From Methylococcus capsulatus str. Texas = ATCC 19069 (GTDB taxonomy: Bacteria > Pseudomonadota > Gammaproteobacteria > Methylococcales > Methylococcaceae): DNA of 64,000 nucleotides. The translations under genes were made by a program, and so were the position numbers. Location of the stretch: the NCBI RefSeq assembly GCF_000424685.1, contig NZ_KE384224.1, positions 62,001 to 126,000 on the forward strand, read 5' to 3'. A model generated the notes under the pieces. The model was given only the letters and a program-made list of their open reading frames with translations. It did no database searches and was not told the DNA's origin. Below are positions 37,950-47,106 of this stretch, piece by piece; within the stretch, counting starts at the first letter, position 1, and every line of letters begins with the position of its first letter.

Positions 37950-38711
37950 TCACTGGTCGTCGGTGTGGGCAGCGTGTTTGGCGGACAAAAATTTGCGGTA
38001 ATCGATGGACAGCTTGAGGCCGATGAATTTTCCGGCGAATTTCCGTAAGGTCTGGGTGGCCGGATCGAACCAGAGTCTGGCCACCGCAATGCGCCGGCTT
38101 CCTTCGTCATCTTCGATATGAGGGGTATTGACCCGGTAGCGGTACACCCAGAGCCGACCGTCTTCATGGTCCAGTTCCAGCGCCGGCTGTCCCAGGCCTT
38201 CTTTTACACGGGCCTGGTTGGGAAGTTCCGCGCCGATTTGCGGTAGGTCTTTCGGATCGACCTTGAGCTGGCGCTGATCCTGGAAGATTTCTCCCTTGCC
38301 CAGCGACCGTAACGAAGCTTCAAGAAACTGCGGAGGCGCGGCGGCGAGGAAAGGAGGTGGAAAATCCCAGATCTCCAGCCGCGACTTCGCGTTGAAGCCG
38401 AGCACAAACTCCAGATCCCGCTGGTCGGGATCCCGTTTGCCATTCATATCGATCTTTTCGAACAACACATACCAGCGGCTGCCTTTGGGCAGTGTTTCGA
38501 TCCGGGTTGGCTCCATCCGCGTCAGCTCGCGAAAATCGTCGGCGTAAAGGACCGGATGCAGGAATTCGAGCAGAAAATGATCGGTCGAGACCACCTTGAA
38601 ATGATCGTCGAAATCCTCGAGCTGATTCTTGACTTCCAGCAGCCGCAGCCAGACGCATCCGAACAGCGTGAGCATCGTGGCCAGAAGCAGACAACGCAGG
38701 AGGAGTCGCAT
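37950..38711 (-). CDS. Putative lipoprotein of unknown function
   Basis: The 253-residue protein has a short signal with lipobox TLFGC (Cys19) and a long soluble domain with mixed alpha/beta features (FKVVSTDHFLLEFLHPVL, WYVLFEKIDMNGKR, WVYRYRVNT). No metal-binding or catalytic motif stands out and I do not recognise a family. The ATG at 38711 is chosen for the lipoprotein signal. The frame stays open for at least another 60 codons upstream with a protein-like composition, so the 5' region may hold a fragment of another gene. 27 bases separate it from mtaB on the same strand. Confidence 0.7.
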   Translation of the reverse strand: MRLLLRCLLLATMLTLFGCVWLRLLEVKNQLEDFDDHFKVVSTDHFLLEFLHPVLYADDFRELTRMEPTRIETLPKGSRWYVLFEKIDMNGKRDPDQRDLEFVLGFNAKSRLEIWDFPPPFLAAAPPQFLEASLRSLGKGEIFQDQRQLKVDPKDLPQIGAELPNQARVKEGLGQPALELDHEDGRLWVYRYRVNTPHIEDDEGSRRIAVARLWFDPATQTLRKFAGKFIGLKLSIDYRKFLSAKHAAHTDDQ

Positions 38712-38885
38712 GATGCGGAAATCGAAGCCGAGCGGGGAAACCATTGTCCGTCGCCGAGCGAAGTCGGTCAATGTGAAGGGGGCGTGTGTACCGCTCGACT
38801 GCATAAGCGCGGCCCGGTCCAGTGCGCCCCAGACAAATGCGCTGGAGTTCCCGCCGTCTCGATAGCAAAGGGCGTAGCGCCATCC

Positions 38886-39215
38886 CAAACCGGGCAAGTC
38901 CAAGGAGGCAAGGAGCGCCCAGCCCGGCTCCTCTCGGACGACGGCTCCGAGTTCGAGGCTGGTCTTGCTCAAACCCTCGAGGCCCACGGTATCGGACGCC
39001 GGTATTCCTACCCCAAGCCGCCCAAGATCACTGCCCACATCGAACGCTTCAACCGCACCCTGCAAGAATCCTTCGTGGATTACCACGAAGACCCGCTATT
39101 TACCGGCTTTGGCCTCTTCAACCAGAAACTGGCCGATTGGCTCGTCTTCGACAGCACCAAACGACCTCACCATCGCCTCGGCCAGCACCCCCTCTCCGAT
39201 TCCTCCTCCCACATC
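38886..39215 (+). pseudogene. Integrase-core remnant of an IS481/IS3-like transposase
   Basis: A stretch of about 105 codons (frame of 38871) encodes the C-terminal part of an rve-type transposase: LLSDDGSEFEAG with the second catalytic Asp, YSYPKPPKITAHIERFNRTLQE with the third acidic residue, and FNQKLADWL followed by STKRPHHRLGQ. There is no N-terminal half and no start; the reading frame merges into unrelated sequence on both sides. The fragment lies just upstream of tRNA-Lys. Inverted repeats were not found. Confidence 0.75.
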
Positions 39216-39252
39216 ACCCCGGGTGCCAGAGGTGAGGGACGCACACATCGAC

Positions 39253-39282
39253 TTGCTTCATTACCCATGCCTTCTTTATAAT
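39253..39282 (+). promoter_or_regulatory. Promoter of tRNA-Lys
   Basis: TTGCTT at 39253-39258, an 18-base spacer and a perfect TATAAT at 39277-39282, fourteen bases before the mature tRNA 5' end. The transcript would have only a few leader bases, as is usual for a single tRNA gene. Confidence 0.65.
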
Positions 39283-39295
39283 GGTCGTCTTCCTG

Positions 39296-39371
39296 GGGCC
39301 GTTAGCTCAGTCGGTAGAGCATTGCACTTTTAATGCAGTGGTCATTGGTTCGAATCCAATACGGCCCACCA
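39296..39371 (+). tRNA. tRNA-Lys (anticodon UUU)
   Basis: The 76-base gene has a 7-bp acceptor stem (GGGCCGT with ACGGCCC), discriminator A and an encoded CCA (39369-39371). It has a D-arm with the GTCGGTAGAGC pattern, an anticodon loop CTTTTAA with TTT at 39329-39331, and a T-arm with GGTTCGAATCC. All stems pair. Its 3' end adjoins integrase debris, so it has probably served as a phage or island attachment site. Confidence 0.97.
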
Positions 39372-39378
39372 CTTTCTT

Positions 39379-39404
39379 GAAAAGTCGCACGACTTTTCAT
39401 TCTT
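39379..39404 (+). terminator. Putative terminator after tRNA-Lys
   Basis: A perfect 8-bp stem GAAAAGTC/GACTTTTC (39379-39386 with 39391-39398) around the loop GCAC, followed by a T-rich stretch (ATTCTT). The stem is AT-rich and the T tract is interrupted, so it is weaker than a typical terminator, but the placement directly after the tRNA supports it. Confidence 0.6.
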
Positions 39405-39577
39405 CTCCTTCTTCATTGCGGCATAGCAGCCAGAGCGCGTCCAGCATCCGGCGGACGTTGACTGGGCGGTAGATGTGGGTGACGCTGGTGTAGCCCATGA
39501 GCGCTTGCCTCACTTCAAAGCCTACTCCGTTTTCTTCCACAAGGCGGCAGGCACGCCGCGCCTGTGGGGCTAGCGTT
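39397..39577 (-). pseudogene. C-terminal remnant of a tyrosine recombinase/integrase
   Basis: On the minus strand the last 60 codons before a stop at 39397 read like the end of a phage-type integrase: RACRLVEENGV, then EVRQALMGYTSVTHIYRPVNVRRMLDAL, where intact enzymes have the LLGH motif and the nucleophilic Tyr region (here HIYRPV). The catalytic domain and N-terminus are missing and the upstream junction is with an IS3 orfA fragment. The gene would end next to the 3' end of tRNA-Lys, a typical integration site. The match is by pattern and is moderate. Confidence 0.6.
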
Positions 39578-39812
39578 TTACCCAAGGTGCGCCTCGGCCA
39601 GCAGGCGCTCGAGCTTGGCGTTCTCGCTCTTCAGCTCGCGCAGGCGCCGGGCTTCGGAGACCGGGATGCCGCCGTACTTGGTGCGCCATTTGCAAAACGT
39701 GGCCTGACTGAAGCCGCCGCTGCGGCACAGCTCGGGGATGGCCATGCCGGCCTCGGCCTGCCGCTGGAAGCCAATGATTTGCTCTTCTTCATGTCCGTCA
39801 TTCTCCGGGGTT
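39578..39812 (-). pseudogene. IS3-family orfA remnant
   Basis: The minus strand reads EEEQIIGFQRQAEAGM, then PELCRSGGFSQATFCKW and VSEARRLRELKSENAKLERLL, the helix-turn-helix and leucine-zipper layout of IS3-family OrfA. The only nearby ATG (in ATGAAGAAGAGC) is out of frame, so the true start has been lost. The frame stops right after LLAEAHLG, where intact copies continue toward orfB. No orfB is present. This fragment is inserted between the HTH gene and the integrase remnant. Confidence 0.8.
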
Positions 39813-39857
39813 GACGGACTTCTCTCGTTTTCCCTGGTACGGCTGGCTCGGAGCGGG

Positions 39858-40046
39858 TCAAGATTCCTGTCGTTCCCGGCATTTGAGTCGGTCCGGCCAG
39901 TCGTCGAGGTCGCGCATGTCGTAGAGGATGGCGCGGATATTTTTGAAGGGGGCGGTTTGACGTTGACGTTTTTTGTCGAATGCTTCGGTGCTCAGACCCA
40001 GGCAGGCGGCGGATTCGGCCTTATTCAGAACACGGCGCGGGGTCAT
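39858..40046 (-). CDS. Small helix-turn-helix protein, excisionase-like
   Basis: A 62-residue protein with the layout of small MerR/AlpA-like DNA-binding proteins that precede site-specific integrase genes: VLNKAESAACLGLSTEAFDKK as the helix-turn-helix, then ILYDMRDLDDWPDRL as the recognition wing. The ATG at 40046 has a strong GGAGGGAA ribosome binding site. The same frame continues upstream into the IS5-like transposase fragment, so a fused protein is possible but unlikely. A 31-codon frame (40021-40116) overlaps its start. It probably belonged to the lost integrase module at tRNA-Lys. Confidence 0.65.
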   Translation of the reverse strand: MTPRRVLNKAESAACLGLSTEAFDKKRQRQTAPFKNIRAILYDMRDLDDWPDRLKCRERQES

Positions 40047-40142
40047 CGGTTGATTCCCTCCACACGTAATCGCCTTTGTCTTCGACCATGATGGGTTCGC
40101 GGTCGTTGCAGGGCATTCGTAGCCGGATGGGCGACCGGCGAC

Positions 40143-40478
40143 GAGGCGCCGGAAATTCAGGAGCGTGGTTTCATCCGGCAGCGCGTCATCGGCCGACTCC
40201 AGACCCACAAAACGCCGCATCGATTCGATCTCGTACAGGGCATCTTCCAGGCCCGGGTCGGACAAGGCATACCCTTGTTGGAGGAAGTAAAGCCTGAGCA
40301 TCGTCGCCAACGGGTACGGTTGACGACCGCGCCGACCCGCTTTCGGGTAATGCGGTTCGATCACCGCCAGCAGTTCCGGCCACGGCACCGCCCGCTCCAT
40401 CTCGGCCAGGAACTTCTCGCGCCGGGTCTGCTTCTTCTTCCGGTCAAAGGCCAAGGAGGCGAAGGTGGTCTGTTTCAT
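40143..40478 (-). pseudogene. N-terminal remnant of an IS5-family transposase
   Basis: The first 112 codons from ATG 40478 match the N-terminal domain of IS5/IS1182-like transposases: MKQTTFASLAFDRKKKQTRR, the PHYPKAGRRGRQPYPLATMLRLY block, and LPDETTLLNFRRL with the start of the DDE domain. Similarity ends abruptly after LLNFRRL, before the catalytic residues, where the sequence runs into the HTH gene region. The element is therefore a 5' fragment and cannot transpose. No inverted repeat was identified. Confidence 0.85.
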
Positions 40479-40539
40479 GGGGTTCCGCGTTCGGAGATTC
40501 CTTTATGGGAGGCATACAGAAGGCCGGTCAGTCATGGGC

Positions 40540-40568
40540 CTTGAAATCAGGTTCCGTGTCTCTATATC
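40540..40568 (+). promoter_or_regulatory. Heat-shock (sigma-32 type) promoter of groESL, overlapping a sigma-70 match
   Basis: CTTGAAA at 40540-40546, a 13-base spacer and CTCTATAT at 40560-40567 fit the sigma-32 consensus (CTTGAAA, then CCCCATNT) in both elements and spacing. The same bases also give TTGAAA, 16 bases, TATATC, a fair sigma-70 match. The leader to groES is about 90 bases. Confidence 0.65.
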
Positions 40569-40572
40569 GTCG

Positions 40573-40596
40573 GCAGCACCCGCCTGAGAGTGCTAA
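40573..40596. promoter_or_regulatory. Imperfect CIRCE-like element (HrcA operator) upstream of groES
   Basis: GAGTGCTAA at 40588-40596 is a perfect right half of the CIRCE operator. The left half is degenerate (GCAGCACCC, six of nine matches) and the spacer is six rather than nine bases. It lies just downstream of the -10 element, where HrcA operators are found. Because of the poor left half, the site may be non-functional or only a half-site. Confidence 0.4.
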
Positions 40597-40662
40597 TCGC
40601 TGAATTCCGTGCATTTCGCACCATTCCTTGAAGCAACATAGTTAAAGGAGTTCCAAGTCATC

Positions 40663-40953
40663 ATGAAAATCCGTCCCTTGCATGACCGTGTTGTGGTTAT
40701 CCGCCGGGAAGAAGAGAAGACCTCCCCGGGGGGCATCGTGATTCCCGATACTGCAAAGGAGAAGCCGATCAAGGGCGAGATCGTCGCCGTCGGCACCGGC
40801 AAAGTGCTGGACAATGGTCAGGTGCGCCCCTTGGCTGTGAAGGCAGGCGATACGGTACTGTTCGGCAAGTATTCCGGCACCGAGATCAAAATCGACGGTA
40901 CGGAGTACCTGATGCTCCGCGAAGACGACATCATGGGTGTTATCGAATCCTGA
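40663..40953 (+). CDS. groES: Co-chaperonin GroES
   Basis: The 96-residue protein is a complete Gro[20 protein letters not shown] at the start, the mobile loop [13 protein letters not shown] (about 16-28) that docks on GroEL, and the C-terminal [13 protein letters not shown]. Seven subunits cap the GroEL cage for ATP-driven folding in the cytosol. It is the first gene of the groESL operon, with a 43-base gap to groEL. Confidence 0.98.
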   Translation: MKIRPLHDRVVVIRREEEKTSPGGIVIPDTAKEKPIKGEIVAVGTGKVLDNGQVRPLAVKAGDTVLFGKYSGTEIKIDGTEYLMLREDDIMGVIES

Positions 40954-40972
40954 TCTTTGACCAAGCTTTTGA

Positions 40973-42625
<1,653 letters not shown>

Positions 42626-42638
42626 TCAAGGAGTTCCT

Positions 42639-42738
42639 TTTTGGAATTCTCCCGAATTCCAAAAGCCGCAAAGAAGCGGGAATGCCCATTCCCGAATCGG
42701 CCCCCGGTTCTGGAGCCCTCATGGCACGGAACCGGGGG
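42639..42738. repeat. Three successive hairpins after groEL
   Basis: Three inverted repeats follow the groEL stop: an 11-bp perfect stem TTTTGGAATTC/GAATTCCAAAA (42639-42649 with 42654-42664), a 7-bp stem CGGGAAT/ATTCCCG (42677-42683 with 42688-42694), and a 10-bp stem CCCCCGGTTC/GAACCGGGGG (42701-42710 with 42729-42738). None is followed by a clean T run. They may act together as a terminator or as a 3' stabiliser of the groESL message. Confidence 0.55.
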
Positions 42739-42797
42739 TTCGCTTATGGATCGATCGGTGATCCGTCCATGCGAGTCCTACGGTGCCTGGCGAAAAG

Positions 42798-43685
42798 TGA
42801 ACCGCCCCGTGTTTTCCGGATGAGAGTCACGGAGCCATGGCGGACTCGGGAAGGCTACGGTAATGGGCGGCTTCGGCCTCGGCGGGCGGGAGGTAGCCGA
42901 TGGGCTCCAGCAGCCTGCGATGGTTGAACCCGTCCACCCAAGGTCTGGGTAACCCAGTCCACCGCCTCCCGGTTCTTCCAGGCTTGCCGATGGATCACCT
43001 CGGCCTTGTACAGCCCGTTGAGGGTTTCGGCAAAGATGGTGTCATGCGACCCCTCCCACGCCGCCCCCCGGGGTTCGAGGCCAGCCTCGACCGGGCGCTC
43101 GGTGTGCCGGATCGACGGGTACTGGTTTTCCCTATCGCCTGAGGGACCAGGCTGCCGGGGCCGAACGGCTTGCGCGCACGCAGCGCCTGTGCCAGGGCAT
43201 CCAGCCCGAAGTCGGCCCGGACCGAGCGGGAGACCTTCGCGCCGCGATTCTGCCAGACCTTGTCCGCGCCGTAGACCTGGAAATTCTCCGCCCAGACCCG
43301 TCGGATTTACCCGCATCGGCACTCGTCGCGCCGGGAGCGGGCCGACCTCTGCTGGGATCGGCCTGACGGGCCGCATGCCGCCAGTCCGTCGATGGAGCGA
43401 TCGGCAGCACCTTGCAGATCGGCACGACTCCATAGACTTCGCGGTGCTGGTCGATGAACGCCTTCATCGCTTGAACGGGCTTTCGAACTCCGCCTGGGCA
43501 ACATACGCCGATGCCTTGCGCAGGATCTCGTTGGCCTGGCGCAGTTCCCGCACCTCCCATTCCAACGCCTTGATCCGCTCATGCTCGCTGAGCGTCGTTC
43601 TCTCGCGTTTTCCGTTGTCGTTCGCGGACTGCCGTATCCAGCGCCGCGGCGTCTCCGCCGTACCGCCGATCTTCTGGGCGGTTCA
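42798..43685 (-). pseudogene. Degenerate IS3-family element with both terminal inverted repeats
   Basis: The left end is TGAACCGCCCCG (42798-42809) and the right end is its partner GGGCGGTTCA (43676-43685), so the two ends face inward as in IS3 elements. Between them, on the minus strand, lie an orfA fragment (43464 to about 43680: GTAETPRRWIRQSAN, LRQANEILRKASAYVAQAEF) and orfB pieces. orfB begins at ATG 43467 (MKAFIDQHREVYGV, overlapping the orfA stop), has an internal deletion that joins VWQNRG to FGLDALAQALRARKPFG, and ends AEAEAAHYRSLPESAMAP at 42827. Several frameshifts occur. No target duplication was seen. Confidence 0.85.
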
Positions 43686-43797
43686 GTTTTCTGAGAGGGA
43701 ACGGTCAAGGCAGGGAGTTTGTCCGTGCCGGAATCTTTTTACGTACTTTTTATCTCCGCGCAGATAAACTGCCCTCGTTTTTCTCTTCGGATGACGA

Positions 43798-45171
43798 ATG
43801 TTCATGGCACTGGCGAGGCTGGTTCGCTTTGCGTGGGCTTACGCTCTCCTTACGGGCCTGTTCTCGACCGGTTTCCAGGCATCCGCCACGGATACCACCT
43901 CGGGCCTGCTCGATTTTCTCGGCGCCGGGATCGATCAACGCACGGGATTCCAGCGGTTGGGCATCCGTCTGGGAGGATGGGTGAACGCCAGCGTGACATA
44001 CAATGCGAGCAGGCCGGCGGACAATTTCAACGGCCCGGTTTCTTTCAACGACCGTGCCGGCGAACCTCAGATGAACCAGTTCTATCTGTATCTGGAGCGG
44101 GCCATCGCGGTCGGTCCCAACGAGTGGGACGTCGGCGGCCGTTTCGACTTCATGTACGGTACCGACACGATCTTCACCCAGGCCTACGGCATCCCCTACG
44201 TCGACCCGAGAACGGGTCGGCCACTGAACCGCGGGCATTGGGACCTGCATCTATCGAGCTGGTCGGACCGCTTCTACGGCATCGCTCTGCCCCAGGCCTA
44301 TGCCGAATTCAATCTGCCGATGGGCAACGGCATCGTCGTCAAGGCTGGCCATTTCTATACTCCGCTGGGGTACGAAATGGTGACGGCGCCGGACAACTTT
44401 TTCATCACCCGACCTTATACCTTTCAGTTCAACCCTTTCACCCATACCGGCATTCTGTCCGGTTATGCGATCGACGCCAATTGGGCCGTATCGGCCGGCG
44501 CGGTCACCGGCAGCGCCACCGGCGGCGGCGACGGCACCTGGGATGAGCAGCTGGGAAACTGGGATTTCCTTGGGGGCGGCGTCTGGACCAGCGATGACAA
44601 GAGCGATTCGCTCAGTCTGACGGCAATGGCAGGAGGGCGTTCCGAACGGTTCGGCGACCTCTGGGCGATATACAGCCTGGTGGGTAAGACGAGTTTTCTG
44701 GATGACAGGCTCCATTACGTCATCGAACATACCCATGGTTTCGCGGATCAGGTGCAGACCGCCAATTACACCCGCAACGGCGGAAAGCTCGAGAACGCCC
44801 AGTGGTACGGCATCGCCCAGTGGCTGACCTATGCGTTGGAGGAGCATTGGTCAGTAGGACTCAGGGCCGAATGGTGGCGCGACAACAATGGCTTCCGGGT
44901 GTCCGGACCGCCGCGCTGCAGCGGTAGCATGAACGTCAACGGCGCCGGGGAGGCCCGGCCCTATGCCTGCAACCCGGATTTCTCCACCGTCTATCCGTTC
45001 CAGGGCAGCGGGTATTACGCGCTGACGGTGGGTTTGAACTGGAAGCCCCTGAACTGGGTCATCCTGCGTCCCAATGCCCGCTACGACTGGTCGGACGCCA
45101 TCAAGATTTTCGATGCAGGGAAGCGCTCGGACCAATTCCTGTTTTCCGCCGACGTGACCGTGACTTTCTGA
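43798..45171 (+). CDS. Outer membrane beta-barrel porin, BBP2/OmpL-like
   Basis: The 457-residue protein has a signal peptide (about 1-30) and a beta barrel of the putative beta-barrel porin-2 type: LGIRLGGWVNASVTYNAS as the first strand, AYAEFNLPMGNGIVVKAGHFYTPLGYE in the middle, and a last strand ending FSADVTVTF with terminal phenylalanine. The alternating aromatic strands and the RPYTFQFNPFTHTG loop fit the family. The substrate is unknown. It is followed by nhaD after 83 bases; a possible hairpin (45172-45191) separates them but lacks a T run. Confidence 0.82.
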   Translation: MFMALARLVRFAWAYALLTGLFSTGFQASATDTTSGLLDFLGAGIDQRTGFQRLGIRLGGWVNASVTYNASRPADNFNGPVSFNDRAGEPQMNQFYLYLERAIAVGPNEWDVGGRFDFMYGTDTIFTQAYGIPYVDPRTGRPLNRGHWDLHLSSWSDRFYGIALPQAYAEFNLPMGNGIVVKAGHFYTPLGYEMVTAPDNFFITRPYTFQFNPFTHTGILSGYAIDANWAVSAGAVTGSATGGGDGTWDEQLGNWDFLGGGVWTSDDKSDSLSLTAMAGGRSERFGDLWAIYSLVGKTSFLDDRLHYVIEHTHGFADQVQTANYTRNGGKLENAQWYGIAQWLTYALEEHWSVGLRAEWWRDNNGFRVSGPPRCSGSMNVNGAGEARPYACNPDFSTVYPFQGSGYYALTVGLNWKPLNWVILRPNARYDWSDAIKIFDAGKRSDQFLFSADVTVTF

Positions 45172-45254
45172 CGCCGACAGCCCCGTCGGCGACGGAGCGC
45201 CGTTGTTCCAGGACATTTCCCTTACACTGCGCCGTTTTTGAAATAGGACATCCA

Positions 45255-46706
45255 ATGAATCCGCTGGCGAAGAAATTGGCCTTGCCGTTGCTGGGACTGC
45301 TTGTCGGGCTTCCATCGGCCGCCTTGGGCGATGCGGAGACATCGCCGGTGCCTTTGGATCTGACTCACCACTGGGCAGGGTATTTCTCGCTGGTCGTGAT
45401 GGTGTCGGCCTACGCCGCAGCCATGCTGGAGGAAGTCACGCATCTGCGGAAATCCAAACCCATGCTCCTCGGTGCCGCTCTCGTCTGGTTCGCCATTTCC
45501 CTCGTCTACCGGCAGCACGGGCAGGTCGCTGCGGCGGTGACGGCGTTCACCTCGAATCTCCTCGCCTATATCGAACTGCTGCTGTTCATCATGGTGTCCA
45601 TGACCTATCTGAACGCCATGGAGGACATGGGTGTCTTCGACGCCTTGCGGCTTGCGTTGGTGAGGCTGCGGCTGGGCTACAAGGCATTGTTCTGGGTCAC
45701 CGGAACCCTGGTGTTTTTCATCTCCAGCGTGGTCAATGGTCTGACGGCCGGGTTGCTCATGGGCGTGGTCGTGGTCGCGGTGGGAAGGAACAGTCCCCGT
45801 TTCGTTTCGCTGGCCTGCATCAACGTCGTGGTGGCCACCAATGCCGGCGGTTCGTTCAGCCCCTTGGGCGGCATTTCCACCCTGTTCGTCTGGCAGAAGG
45901 GGATGCTGGAGTTCACCCAGTTCTTCACCTTGTTCGTTCCCTGTCTGGTGAATTTTCTGGTGCCCGCGCTTGCGATGCATTTCGCGGTGCCTCACGACAC
46001 GCCGCGGGTGGAAGCGGAGAGTATCGCGATGCGGCGCGGAGCCGTGCGGGTGATCATCCTGTTCGGGGTCACCATCGGGTTGGCGGTGTTCTCTGATATG
46101 TATCTTCGCCTGCCGCCGGCCGCGGGGATGATGGCCGGGCTGTCGCTGTTGCAGTTCTTCACGTTTTATCTTCGCAAGACCGAAAATCGCATCGCTTCGA
46201 GTGCCCGGGATGCCAAACTGTCCCCACCCGAGCCTGATATGCCGGACGGCATTCTCGAAACGCAGCGTTTCGATATCTTCGAAAAGGTGGGGCGGCTGGA
46301 ATGGGACACGCTCCTGTTCTTTTATGGTGCGATGACGGGCATCGGCGGGCTCGGCTTCATCGGCTATCTGGATGCCGTCTCGGCCTGGCTGTATGGCCAG
46401 CACAGTGCCACGCTCGCAAACGTGCTGATCGGGCTCTCCTCCGCGTTCGTCGACAACGGCACGCTGATGTTCGCCGTTCTGAGCATGCGCCCCGAACTGC
46501 CCGAAGGACAGTGGCTGCTCGTGACCCTGACCTTGGGGGTGGGGGGCAGTCTCCTGGCCATCGGGTCGGCACCGGGCATCGCTTTGCTCGGGATGACCGG
46601 GGGACGATACAGCTTCAGCAGCCATCTGAAATGGTGCCCTGTGATTCTCCTTGGTTATTTTGCGGCCATCGGGGTCCATTTCATCGTCAACTCGCAATAC
46701 TTCTGA
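45255..46706 (+). CDS. nhaD: Na+/H+ antiporter, NhaD type
   Basis: The 483-residue polytopic protein begins with a cleavable-looking signal (residues 1-25) and has about 12 hydrophobic segments with NhaD hallmarks: NVVVATNAGGSFSPLGGISTLFVW (about 196-219) and SAFVDNGTLMFAVL, where the acidic and polar residues of the ion path lie. NhaD exchanges sodium or lithium for protons across the inner membrane. It is an ArsB/NhaD permease superfamily member; citrate or arsenite transport is less likely given these motifs. No partner gene is evident. Confidence 0.88.
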   Translation: MNPLAKKLALPLLGLLVGLPSAALGDAETSPVPLDLTHHWAGYFSLVVMVSAYAAAMLEEVTHLRKSKPMLLGAALVWFAISLVYRQHGQVAAAVTAFTSNLLAYIELLLFIMVSMTYLNAMEDMGVFDALRLALVRLRLGYKALFWVTGTLVFFISSVVNGLTAGLLMGVVVVAVGRNSPRFVSLACINVVVATNAGGSFSPLGGISTLFVWQKGMLEFTQFFTLFVPCLVNFLVPALAMHFAVPHDTPRVEAESIAMRRGAVRVIILFGVTIGLAVFSDMYLRLPPAAGMMAGLSLLQFFTFYLRKTENRIASSARDAKLSPPEPDMPDGILETQRFDIFEKVGRLEWDTLLFFYGAMTGIGGLGFIGYLDAVSAWLYGQHSATLANVLIGLSSAFVDNGTLMFAVLSMRPELPEGQWLLVTLTLGVGGSLLAIGSAPGIALLGMTGGRYSFSSHLKWCPVILLGYFAAIGVHFIVNSQYF

Positions 46707-47106
46707 CAGTCTAGGCTTCTTTGGCAGGCGCCGTGGATGGCGTTTGGCACTTTTTGCGTGCGATCCTGGAAAAGCTCTGAACGTTGTAGAAATGTCCTTG
46801 TATATCAATCTGATGAATCCTGATTGCCCGGTGAGCCCACATCCTTATCCACAGATTCTGTGGACATTTTCCGACCTTGGAAACCGCGTCAGCGCCTGTG
46901 AGCCGGGTTTTCCCTATAAATGGTCTGGTTATTGCTTCATTCTGGTCGATGCCTGAACCGCTGGTGGGTGTCGCGGAGTCGTGCGCCGCGGTCCTGGTTC
47001 AAGAACCGCCCGGATGCGGAACTTTGCCGGCTGCGGCCAATCGGGCCAAGGTCGGTTCGGGCGCAACATTATCCTTGTTGAACAATATGTTATAGAGGAA
47101 ACAGTC
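46707..47106. promoter_or_regulatory. Intergenic region between nhaD and flavodoxin
   Basis: No gene was found in these 400 bases. The region holds a DnaA-box pair (46845-46867, listed separately) and, just before the flavodoxin gene, an AT-rich stretch with a dyad TTGTT-G-AACAA at about 47076-47086 that could be an operator. No canonical -35/-10 pair stands out. Confidence 0.4.
46845..46867. promoter_or_regulatory. Inverted pair of DnaA-box-like sequences
   Basis: TTATCCACA at 46845-46853 is a perfect consensus DnaA box. TGTGGACAT at 46859-46867 is its inverted partner with seven of nine matches, after a 5-base gap. The core TCCACA-GATTC-TGTGGA is a perfect dyad. Confidence 0.45.

Noticed and set aside
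43006-43767. 253-codon plus-strand frame across the IS3 remnant
   Set aside because: It is the complement of the recognisable OrfA and OrfB fragments and has no similarity of its own.
45172-45191. CGCCGAC/GTCGGCG hairpin after the porin gene as a terminator
   Set aside because: The stem is perfect but no T tract follows; it could be a chance GC-rich dyad.
46746-46757. Sigma-54-like TTGGCAC...TTGC sequence after nhaD
   Set aside because: The GG and GC elements are 10 bases apart rather than the required 12, so it does not fit the -24/-12 pattern.
45222-46808. 528-codon minus-strand frame opposite nhaD
   Set aside because: It is antisense to a recognised NhaD gene and has the repetitive His/Gln/Arg composition of a shadow frame.
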